NCBI RefSeq assembly: GCF_038502225.1 | Contig: NC_091341.1 | Coordinates: 2,339,626-2,403,625, forward strand | DNA length: 64,000 nt | Reading direction: 5' to 3' | Source: Cherax quadricarinatus | Taxonomy: Eukaryota > Arthropoda > Malacostraca > Decapoda > Parastacidae | Part shown: one piece after another, positions 32,640 through 42,425 of the stretch | Numbering within the stretch: position 1 is the first letter of the stretch | Layout: the number at the start of each line of letters is the position of its first letter | Notes under the pieces: generated by a model | Database searches by the model: none | Told to the model about the DNA's origin: nothing | Seen by the model: only the letters and a program-made list of their open reading frames with translations | Position numbers and translations under genes: made by a program

Positions 32640-34110
32640 GTACTGAAGACACTGGAAATGTCTTTCTTGGTAGAGAGAAAAAATGATAGTGATGACCACT
32701 TCACTTTCCAGAAGGCTTTGAGAAAATTCTTGAACAAGATTTCTTTACACCATTTACAGGGAGAAAATGGAGCCCACAATCTCACATTGTTTAAAGAAAA
32801 GCGGTGCAGCAAGAACACTAGAAAGTATTTCTTTGCAAATAAAGTGTTAGACTGGAACCCAGGAGATAATGTGTGTTATAACTACTGGAAGCTGTAATCT
32901 ATAAACCACTGAAGATGGGATACAACGAACACAGATCTGCTCAGGTAACTATAAATAGGTAATAGCAATTTATCAAACAGGTAATGACACACGCGAGTGG
33001 GAAGACGCTTCTTAAAGCAATTACATGATCACTATGTATCGTCATATTTACCAAGTAAATCAAGCGAGCATACCAGGTAACGCTGGCTAAATTGCCAACC
33101 CCTCAGTAACTGCTTCGTCGTTATGTAATTACGAAGAAAAATACGTATTGTGTATCATGCTTACCCAGTTTACTGTGCTCATAACGCAAGTGATAATTCA
33201 AGCAGCTTGTTATAATGTCATCTGGGCTCCCGAGGTCAACCCAAATGAAGATAATTTGCGGGTTTAAAATCGGCGACATTTAAAAGCCAGTTTGTCAAGG
33301 TGAAATTTGGATGCTGCTAAGATGAAAGTTCATGAACGTTAGATGCTACCAGGAACAAAATAAACCGAAAAGAATATAGAAGGTAAATATATTTAGTCCT
33401 CTCATGAAGCAGGAAGCAATCGGCTATTATTCGACTTGTTATATTGCTTTCCACATTCTTATTTAAATTGTTCTAACATTTTTCTCGTTCATATTTGTAT
33501 CTAACCAAATTTACAAAGAAATAAATGAAACATCGTAGCATTTAAAATTATTAAATTGCTAACGCATTGTACTTTATATAAATCTACGGGCACAAACATT
33601 AAATTTTCCGACTATTCGATTTCATATGATTTAAATTGCTGATATTAAGAGAGGTGGACATTCAGGATAAACTTGACCATGTACATGAAAATGTACTCTA
33701 GCCTTCATGAAATATCAAGGCATCTTACTAATGATAGTAAAATACCAGAAATTATGAAAGTATTTTTAAATGTTCTTGTGAAAAAATAAAGAATGACTGC
33801 TTTTTATGGATACTTAGACTGATGTACTGATATTATTCCTACTAGAATGTAATTTCTTGTGTACCCGTAAGACCTTGCGCAACCGTTCACGAATGGATAT
33901 GGACACCTGGATTTGGAGTGCACAATAAACTAGTTGCTTCAACGGTAAAATATTCAGTGTCGAAGACCAAAGATCATCACTAAGATCTCCATACATTCCC
34001 TGTTCAACACTGGGGAAAAGTACTACAACTAGGCTCTAAAAACATCTTCACTGGAGTGGAGAAACAAAACAGCTGAGTGATCAACCAAGTCAAAGTGATA
34101 TTTAATTCTC
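32640..34110. other. Mostly unassigned sequence
   Basis: A plus-strand block at 32700-32880 reads RKYFFANKVLDWNP at its end, similar to the RKYFFxxRVVxxWNS end of LINE ORF2 proteins, so it may be a LINE C-terminal relic. The rest shows nothing recognisable. Confidence 0.35.
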
Positions 34111-34124
34111 AAAACTCAGCCTCA

Positions 34125-35450
34125 GTCTCCCTCTCTCTCTCCTTCACCTATTCTTCCCTTTCTCCTCCACCTCTTCTTCCTCCTCTTCTATACCTTCTGT
34201 CTCTCCTGTACCTATTCTTCCCTCTCTCCTGCACTTCTTTCCTCTCTCCTGCACCTTTCGTCCCTCTCTTCTACACCCCTTCTTATCTACTGTACAGCTT
34301 CCTTCTCTCCTGCACCTCTTCCCTCTCTTCTACACTCCTCCTTATCTACTGTACAGCTTTCCTCTCCTGCACCTCTTCTTCCCTCTCTTCTACACCCCTT
34401 ATCTACTGTACAGCTTCCCTTTCTCCTCCACCTCTTCTTCCCTTTCTCCTCCACCTCTTCTTCCCTCTCTCCTCCACCTATTTTTCCCTCTCCTGCACCT
34501 CTTCTCTCTCTCCTACACCTCCTCTTTCCTCCTGCACCTCGTCATCCCTCTCTTTTATACCTCTTCTTATCTCCTGTACTTCTTCTTCCCTCTCTCCTGT
34601 GCTTTTTTCCTCTCTCCTGTACCTCTTCTTCCCTCTCTCCTGCACCTCTTCTCTCTCTTCTACACTCCTACTTATCTACTGTACAGCTTTCCTCTCTCCT
34701 CCACCTCTTCTTCCCTCTCTTTTACACCTCTTCTTATCTTCTGTACATCTTCTTCCCTCTCTCCTGTACCTCTTCTTCCCTCTCTCCTGTAGCTCTTCTT
34801 CCCTCTCTCCTGTAGCTCTTCTTCCCTCTCTCCTGTAGCTCTTCTTCCCTCTCTCATGTAGCTCTTCTTCCCTCTCTCCTGTAGCTCTTCTTCCCTCTCT
34901 CCGATACCTCTTCTTCTTTCTCTCCTACACTTATTCCCTCTCTCTTAAGCCCCTTCTTCCCTCTCTCTTATGCCCCTTCTTCCCTCTCTACTACACCCCT
35001 TCCTCTCCTAAACCCCTTCTTCCCTCTCTCTGCTACACCCCTTCTTCCTTCTCTCCTTCATTTCTTCTTCCCTCTCCTATAACTTTTCTTCCGTCCCCTA
35101 CACTTCTTCCCTTTACACCCATCTCTCTCAAACTCTCTCTCTATCGATCTCATTTTATCTGTTTCCTACACCGTTTTTTCTTCCTCTTCTATGCCCTTTT
35201 TTGTTCCATCCCTCCAACACGTCTTCCCACTTCCTGCGTTTATTCTCTTTTCCATCCGATCCCCAGCATCCCTTCCCTACCATATCCCTTCCCTTTTCTG
35301 TACCTCCCCTTCCCTGTCCCTGCTCTCCCACCATTGGCCCTTCTATCCGATGCTGCCTCCACGCTTGACCCCCCTCCCACCCTCCCTCAATCCCTAAACC
35401 CCCCTCTCTCCGTTCCTTGCTTCCTCTCCCCCCCCCCGCCACTCATCTGT
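34125..35450. repeat. 1.3-kb polypyrimidine minisatellite
   Basis: The plus strand is nearly all C and T with units such as CTCTTCTTCCCTCTCTCCTG (about 20-50 bp). The most regular copies lie at ~34740-34900. A strong purine/pyrimidine strand bias runs through the whole block. Open frames in both directions are artefacts. Confidence 0.9.
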
Positions 35451-35454
35451 TTAC

Positions 35455-36005
35455 CCTAGGTAATTTATTAACTGTGTAATATTCCTGTGTAATTCATTTT
35501 TGTTGTGATTTTTTAAAGCTTTGTGTTATGACTGAACAATTAAATTCATAGCAATGGCGGGAGCTACTGATTTTAATGAAGGTATTGTTGTTCATTACTT
35601 TGGGCTAATGTTGTTATAGGTAATTAAGGGAAAGTAATACGTTTATGACTAGTTAATTACAATAATTAATAAACTGATGAACTAAAAATGTATGTAGAGG
35701 ATACTTTCATTAAAGAAAAATACAAAAATAAAAATATATTGGAACCAGTGTATGTTCATTTTTCACTCACAGAAGGGTTGAGAAATTGACGTTAATAACT
35801 CTAGTAGGAGGTCGTTATTATAATGAACTGCAGGGTGTCAGGCACCACTACAGATAGTTAACGTCTTGGTGACCTAACAGTATTATGTATAAAATTGAAG
35901 GTAGTGTGTGTGGCTTTGTGTGTTTGTTTGGGAAGGTGTGCGTGTGTTCGTTACCAGTTATCATGGCACCTGTCGATAGACAATTCATCTGTTATGTATG
36001 TGGAT
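35455..36005. other. Unassigned sequence
   Basis: No gene or repeat recognised. Confidence 0.4.
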
Positions 36006-36011
36006 GTGATT

Positions 36012-37125
36012 ATGTGTGTGTGTGTGTGTGTGTGTGTACCCACCTATTGGTACTCACCTATTTGTGATTGCAGGGGTCGAGACTCGGCTCCTGGCCCCGC
36101 CTCTTCATTGGGCGCTACTAGGTCCTCTCTCTCTCCCTGCTCCATGAGCTTTAACATACCTCGTCTTAAAACTATGTATGGTTCCTGCCTCCACTACATC
36201 ACTTGCCGGACTGTTCCACTTCCCGACAACTCTATGACTGAAGTAATACTTCCTAACATCCCTTTGACTCATCTGAGTCTTCAATTTCCAATTGTGACCC
36301 CCTTATTTCTGTGTCCCATCTCTGGAATATCCTGTCTCTGTCCACCTTATCTATTCCTCGCAGTATTTTGTATGTCGTTATCATGTCTCCCCTAACCCTC
36401 CTGTCCTCCAGTGTCCTCAGGCCGATTTCCCTTAACCTTTCTTCGTAGGACATTACCATTAGCTCTGGAACTAGCCTTGTTGCAAATCTTTGCACTTTCT
36501 CTAATTTCTTGACGTGCTTGACCATGTGTGGGTTCCAAACTGGTGCTGCATACTCCAGTATGGGCCTGACGTACACGGTGTACAGAGTCTTGAACTATTC
36601 TGGTTGATGTGTGCTTCCGGAGATGTGCTCGGTATTATACTCACCCCAAGATCTTTTTCCTTGAGTGAGGTTTGCAGTCTTTGGCCACCTAGCCTATACT
36701 CTGTCTGCGGTCTTCTTTGCCCTTCCCCGATATTCATGACTTTGCATTTGGCGGGGTTAAATTCGAGAACAGTGACACTTCTCAGTCTATCCTTTCCAAC
36801 ATGTCATTCACATATACCAAAAATAGCACTGGTCCAAGGACTGATCCCTGTGGGATCTCGCTCGTCACAGGCGCCCACTGTGATACCTCTTCACGTACCA
36901 TGACTCATTGTTGCCTCCCTGTCAGTTATTCTCTAATCCATTGCAGTGCCCTTCCTGTTATACGTGCCTGATCCTGTAGCTTTTGCACTAATCTCTTGTG
37001 AGGAACTGTGTCGAGAGCATTCTTGCAGTCCAAGAAAATGCAATCAACCCACCCCTCTCTCTCTCGTGTCCTACTTCTGTTGCCTTGTCATAAAGCTCCA
37101 GTAGGTTTGTGGCACAAGATTTGCC
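36012..37125 (-). mobile_element. LINE family L-B, 5'-truncated copy between two (TG)n tracts
   Basis: Minus-strand reading: from ~37125 a GKSCATNLLELYDKATE block (RT fingers), LSTQFLT, then PQGS-region remnants near 36850. Next come NIGEGQRRPQTEYRLGGQRL, LKEKDLGVSI, YVRPILEYAAPVWNP, LVPELMVMSYEERLREIGLR and RGDMITTYKILRG. Degraded C-terminal and 3' UTR sequence ends in (AC)n on the minus strand ((TG)n at 36013-36038). There are several frameshifts, and the FADD region is deleted. Confidence 0.8.
36253..36576 (-). pseudogene. LINE L-B ORF2 C-terminal fragment
   Basis: 107 open codons beginning MYVRPILEYAAPVWNPHMVK, with RRVRGDMITTYKILRGIDKV. This is the conserved post-RT block of CR1/jockey-type LINE ORF2. 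The native frame enters from a shifted frame upstream (36737-36501) and is lost again after DSDESKGC. Not functional. Confidence 0.75.

Positions 37126-37126
<1 letters not shown>

Positions 37127-37221
<95 letters not shown>
37127..37221. repeat. (TG)n microsatellite
   Basis: About 47 uninterrupted TG units at the truncated end of the L-B LINE. Confidence 0.95.
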
Positions 37222-37224
<3 letters not shown>

Positions 37225-37844
37225 GCTAGAGTTTCCTTGGTGAGGAATGGCACTGTCCCCACAGTTTGGTGGGATATTTTCTTGTTTTGTGTAGCTTTGT
37301 TGACACTGCCAATGACACGAAGAGAACTGTTTAGTTTTTGTGGAATATAAAAAGTAGAATTTGAATAATTTTACTTGCCTTATGGTTATGAGTTGTATGA
37401 GAGAGTTGATCATGACAGTAACAAGTTGATGGCGAGTCTGTAAATTTAATAATGTTAGAAATGTAATATATGTAAGGCATTGAATAACCAAATGGTTCTA
37501 GTGATTTGTAAATAAAATAACTATTTCCCTGTCTTGACTGTGACCAACAACTCTATCATTTAGCTTTTATCTCTCCCTCTGCTTGCTGCTCTCAACTGCC
37601 TTTTGCCATGCTCCTCTGGTTACTAATATTTGGCCCACCCTCTTGCATGTTCATATTCACTCACCCTAGTTGCCGTGTCGTCTACACCCCTTGTCATATA
37701 CTCCGCCCATATCTTTTGAATATATGTATGTATATACGTTTCCTTTTTCATATTATCGTAAACAGTTTTTTCTTCAGTTTTTCATAGTTTTTACAACTTT
37801 TTTTTGCGTTTTGCACTTTTTGATTTACATATTTTAATCAAAAA

Positions 37845-37845
<1 letters not shown>
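37225..37845. other. Unassigned sequence
   Basis: No recognised feature before the (TA)n at 37849. Confidence 0.4.

Positions 37846-37848
<3 letters not shown>

Positions 37849-37916
<68 letters not shown>
37849..37916. repeat. (TA)n microsatellite
   Basis: About 33 TA units, directly joined to an M1 element. Confidence 0.95.
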
Positions 37917-37922
<6 letters not shown>

Positions 37923-38273
37923 CTTGCGATTTTCGCTTAAAAAGTAACGCTCTTCTTACAGAATAAGGAAAGCGAAAATTTGTGTATGCAGTAATTTCGC
38001 AAAAATCATTCTGAACCTAACGAAAAAATATATTTCTTTTTGTTTGTTTATTATTAAATTGTTGTAAACGTATCTAAAATATATTTAGCTGGATTAAGCT
38101 AAGTTAAATTGCGCTTGTTATAATAATGTTAGGTAAGTTTTCGAAGGTTCTTTTGGTAAAAAGAAGTATTAATATTTACATTAACATAAATGAAAAAAAT
38201 ATATCTTTAAACGTATAAATGAAAATTTTAAGTGAATTCTTGCTAATTGACTAGTTTTGCCTATTCGGCACCA
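37917..38273 (+). mobile_element. M1 element, diverged copy lacking the left terminal repeat
   Basis: Aligns with M1 from ACCTTGCGATTTTCGCTTAAA to the terminal CCTATTCGGCACCAC. It is the most diverged near-complete copy. It has (TA)n on both sides. Confidence 0.8.
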
Positions 38274-38275
38274 CA

Positions 38276-38348
<73 letters not shown>
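38274..38348. repeat. (CA)n/(TA)n microsatellite
   Basis: CACACGCACACACA followed by ~31 TA units between an M1 copy and the Penelope-like fragment. Confidence 0.95.
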
Positions 38349-38352
<4 letters not shown>

Positions 38353-38806
38353 ACTTGGTTGATATGCCTTCTCTTCTTAAGACTTTTAATATTAAAGTTG
38401 TATTCAAAAATCTTGATACAGTAAAAAAACTTTTGATAAAGAATTCCCCCCAAAATGCTGATGGATGTGTCTAGAAGATTCCTTGTAAAATTTGCGATAA
38501 AGTTTATTACGGTCAAACTGGTAAAAATCTCGAACTAAGATTAAAACAACATAAATATAGCATTAGAACTGGACAAGATTCCAATGCTCTATTTATTCAT
38601 GTAAGAGATTTTAACCATCCAATTGATTTTCAAAAAGTTGAGAAAGTAGTATCAAGCAAGTCCATGGTCGACAGGAATATAATTGAATCTTGTTTCATAA
38701 AAAGCAGTTTTGACAATAATATGAATATTTCCTTTGGTTTATATAAATTAGATCCATTTATAATTAATAGAATTTGGGAAGAATTTAATAATACACTGGA
38801 CAAATA
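38349..38806 (+). pseudogene. Penelope-like GIY-YIG endonuclease domain (broken)
   Basis: Reads LLKTFNIKVVFKNLDTVKKL, then a TAG stop after GCV at ~38471. It continues in the same frame: IPCKICDKVYYGQTGKNLEL carries the VYYGQTG core of the GIY-YIG fold. Next come RLKQHKYSIRTGQDSNALF, HVRDFNHPIDF and the conserved Glu region RNIIESCFIKSS, ending DK-stop at 38806. The RT domain is absent. The stop in the otherwise open frame shows the copy is dead but not very old. Confidence 0.75.
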
Positions 38807-39060
38807 ATAATTTTTAAATTTTCTTGGGTAGAATAGTTTATGGGTGAGTTGTGCAAAGGACCTATCCAAGTTGGGTCGGCGCGCGTCAGGTGTTTAACCG
38901 TTGTGGGATCTGATAGTGAGGTGCTGGCCAGACCCCTTATATAGCTTCCTTGGATGCTTTACTTTCATAGTTCCTTGATAATGTGAGTAGTCACGAAAGC
39001 ACTTGGAATTTCTCTATTCTTTCAGAGTGGTTATTTTGCATATTCTGAAATCACCTATTT
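38349..39060 (+). mobile_element. Penelope-like element, 3' part (GIY-YIG endonuclease plus terminal region)
   Basis: The coding part (38349-38806) is followed by ~250 bp of non-coding sequence: GGACCTATCCAAGTTGGG, then GTCAGGTGTTTAACCG. A hammerhead-like element is at ~38969-39005: TTGATAATGTGA-GTAG-TCACGAAAGC. The left end is cut by (TA)n and the right end is (TA)n again. Penelope-like elements have an RT followed by a GIY-YIG endonuclease, and are known to carry hammerhead motifs in their terminal repeats. Confidence 0.75.
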
Positions 39061-39073
39061 ACTGTGATCTTAT

Positions 39074-39077
<4 letters not shown>

Positions 39078-39162
<85 letters not shown>
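39078..39162. repeat. (TA)n microsatellite
   Basis: About 42 TA units between the Penelope-like fragment and an M1 element. Confidence 0.95.
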
Positions 39163-39163
<1 letters not shown>

Positions 39164-39551
39164 GTCGTGCCGAATATGTAAAACTGGTCAATTAGCAAGA
39201 GCTCATTTAAAATTAAGTCCTTTCTAAAAATTTTCTCTTATACGTTTAAAGATATATTTTTTCATTAATGTTAATGTAAAAATTTTTAATTTTGCACCAA
39301 AAGAATCTTAGAAAACTTACCTAACCTTATTATAACAAGCGTAATTTATTTTAACCTAACCCAACTAAATATATTTTAGATTTGTTTGCAATAATTTAAT
39401 ACTAAACAAACACAGTGAAATATATTTTTTTCGTTAGGTTCAGAATGATTTTGGCGAAATTATTGCATACACAAATTTTCACTTGTCCTATATGGCAAGA
39501 AGAGCGTTGCTATTTAAGCCAAGATCGCAAGTTCTGCCTATTCGGCACGAC
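39164..39551 (-). mobile_element. M1 element, full length (388 bp)
   Basis: Begins GTCGTGCCGAATATGTAAAA and ends TTCTGCCTATTCGGCACGAC. The ends are imperfect inverted repeats of ~24 bp with a perfect GTCGTGCCGAATA core. No ORF; the interior is AT-rich. It lies within (TA)n. A non-autonomous DNA transposon (MITE) inserting at TA is the simplest reading; no transposase source is in the window. Confidence 0.85.

Positions 39552-39552
<1 letters not shown>

Positions 39553-39599
<47 letters not shown>
39553..39599. repeat. (TA)n microsatellite
   Basis: About 22 TA units between an M1 copy and a SINE pair. Confidence 0.9.
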
Positions 39600-39600
<1 letters not shown>

Positions 39601-39958
39601 CTTAACCACGAGCAAGTGGTATTTAATCAGTAACAACGCTGCGACTAGCTGGGGGGATCGAACCCATGTTCTTTTAGGCTGCATCATGGTGAGCGAAAAT
39701 TCACGACGCTCTAACCCACTGGACCATACAATCCTACAAGAATCACGTACCCAGCAGAATAGAATGAAATTAGCTCTGAGGCACCCACACCATTGTATGT
39801 CCTCGGATCACGGTACAACACTTAGCTCTGCTGGGTGCATGATTCTTCTCGGATTATATGGTCCAGTGGGTTAGAGTGCCGTGAATTTTCGCTCACCATG
39901 AGGCATGCTAAAACAACACGTGTACAATCCCCTGGCTAGTAGCAGTTTTGTTATTGAT
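39600..39958. mobile_element. Inverted pair of tRNA-derived SINEs (family S3)
   Basis: The left copy is on the minus strand (~39600-39755): A-box-like TGGTCCAGTGGGTTA and B-box GGGTTCGATCC in reverse complement. The right copy is on the plus strand (~39800-39958): ATATGGTCCAGTGGGTTAGA, then GTACAATCCCCTGGCTAG. The arms are diverged and separated by a ~50-bp centre. Both outer ends are TA tracts, so a TSD cannot be read. Confidence 0.75.
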
Positions 39959-39968
39959 ATATATATAT

Positions 39969-40356
39969 GTCGTGCCGAATAGGCAGAACTTGCGATCTTG
40001 GCTTAAATAGCAACGCTCTTCTTGCCATATAGGACAAGTGAAAATTTGTGTATGCAATAATTTCGCCAAAATCATTCTGAACCTAACGAAAAAAATATAT
40101 TTCACTGTGTTTGTTTAGTATTAAATTATTGCAAACAAATCTAAAATATATTTAGTTGGGTTAGGCTAAAATAAATTGCGCTTGTTATAATAAGGTTAGG
40201 TAAGTTTTCTAAGTTCCTTTTGGTGCAAAATTATAAATTTTTACATCAACATTATTGAAAAAAATATATCTTTAAGCGTATAAGAGAAAATTTTAAGAAG
40301 GATTTAATTTTAAATGAGTTCTTGCTAATTGACCAGTTTTACATATTCGGCACGAC
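39969..40356 (+). mobile_element. M1 element, full length (388 bp)
   Basis: Starts GTCGTGCCGAATAGGCAGAA and ends ACATATTCGGCACGAC. Opposite orientation to the copy at 39164 and very similar in sequence. Flanked by a short TA tract on the left and a long one on the right. Confidence 0.85.
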
Positions 40357-40357
40357 A

Positions 40358-40470
<113 letters not shown>

Positions 40471-40474
40471 ATAT

Positions 40475-41104
<630 letters not shown>

Positions 41105-41113
<9 letters not shown>

Positions 41114-41447
41114 GTAACCACAAACGAGTGGTATTGATCAATAACAACACCTGCGCTAGCCAAGGATTCGAACCCATGTTGTACTGGCCTGCCTCATGGT
41201 AAGCGAGAACCACATGACGCTTTAAACCGCAGGACCACCCAACCCTACAAGAATGGCGCAGCCAGCACAGAGCTAGCTGTTGGGCCGCCATCCGATTGCA
41301 TACGAAGGTGTGGGAGCTTCTAAGCTAATTTCATTCTTGTAGGGTTGTGTGATCCTGTGGTTTAAAGCGTCATGTGGTTCTCGCTTACCATGAGGCAGGC
41401 CAGTACAACATGGGTTTGAATCCTTGGCTAGCGCAGTGTTGTTATAT
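41105..41447. mobile_element. Inverted pair of tRNA-derived SINEs (family S3)
   Basis: The left copy (~41110-41262) is reverse-complemented (B-box GGTTCGAATCC). The right copy (~41330-41447) is on the plus strand (GTGTGATCCTGTGGTTTAAA, GGTTTGAATCC). The arms resemble each other closely (GCGTCATGTGGTTCTCGCTT in both). The ~65-bp centre is unpaired. TA tracts bound the unit. Confidence 0.75.
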
Positions 41448-41448
41448 A

Positions 41449-41453
41449 TATAA

Positions 41454-41549
<96 letters not shown>
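41449..41549. repeat. (TA)n microsatellite
   Basis: About 45 TA units between the S3 pair and an M1 copy. Confidence 0.95.
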
Positions 41550-41552
<3 letters not shown>

Positions 41553-41937
41553 GTGCCGAATAGGCAGAACTTGCGCTCTTGGCTTAAATAGCAACGTTCA
41601 TCTTGCCATATAGGACAAGTGAAAATTTGTGTATGCAATAATCTCGCCAAAATCATTCTGAACCTAACGAAAAAAATATATTTCACTGTGTTTGTTTAGT
41701 ATTAAATTATTGTAAACAAATCTAAAATATATTTAGTTAGGTTAGGCTAAAATAAATTGTTCTTGTTATAATAAGGTTAGGTAAGTTTTCTAAGATTATT
41801 TTGGAGCAAAATTAATTTTTTTTACATTATCATTAATGAAAAAAATACATCTTTAAACGTATAAGAGAAAATTTCAGAAAGGACTTAATTTTAAATGAGT
41901 TCTTGCTATTTGACCAGTTTTACATATTCGGCACGAC
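41550..41937 (+). mobile_element. M1 element, full length (388 bp)
   Basis: Both terminal repeats are intact. The right end directly abuts the RTE LINE's 5' end (3 bp later), with no (TA)n between them. Confidence 0.85.
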
Positions 41938-42223
41938 ATAAACACGCTAGATAACAGGGATATCTTGCTACTCCTACTTACACTTTGGTCACACTTCACA
42001 GACACGCACATGCATATATATATACATACATCTAGGTTTTTCTCCTTTTTCTAAATAGCTCTTGTTCCTCTTTATTTCTTCTATTGTCCATGGGGAAGTG
42101 GAAAAGAATCTTTCCTCCGTAAGCCATGCGTGTCGTATGAGGCGACTAAAATGCCGGGAGCAATGGGCTAGTAACCCCTTCTCCTGTAGACATTTACTAA
42201 AAAAGAGAAGAAGAAAAACTTTA

Positions 42224-42425
42224 TAAAACTGGGATGCTTAAATGTGCGTGGATGTAGTGCGGATGACAAGAAACAGATGATTGCTGATGTTATGAATGAA
42301 AAGAAGTTGGATGTCCTGGCCCTAAGCGAAACAAAGCTGAAGGGGGTAGGAGAGTTTCGGTGGGGGGAAATAAATGGGATTAAATCTGGAGTATCTGAGA
42401 GAGAGCAAAGGAAGGGGTAGCAGTA
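42224..42425 (+). pseudogene. RTE ORF2 N-terminal endonuclease start (before frameshift)
   Basis: Frame GCLNVRGCSADDKKQMI then LDVLALSETKLKGVGEFRW is the conserved start of the APE-like endonuclease; the Glu of LSET is a metal ligand. The frame runs into a stop at ~42418. A 1-bp change in the GAGAGAGAG run near 42395-42402 separates it from the long frame downstream. The first in-frame Met is not evident, and the true start may lie further upstream in the leader. Confidence 0.7.

Noticed and set aside
34077..34838. 253-codon Ser/Leu/Pro-rich frame
   Set aside because: It lies wholly in the polypyrimidine minisatellite, and its composition explains the lack of stops.
41941..41965. CTAGATAACAGGGATATC resembling a homing-endonuclease site
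   Set aside because: Not an exact match, and it lies in the RTE leader, which is likely common to all copies.
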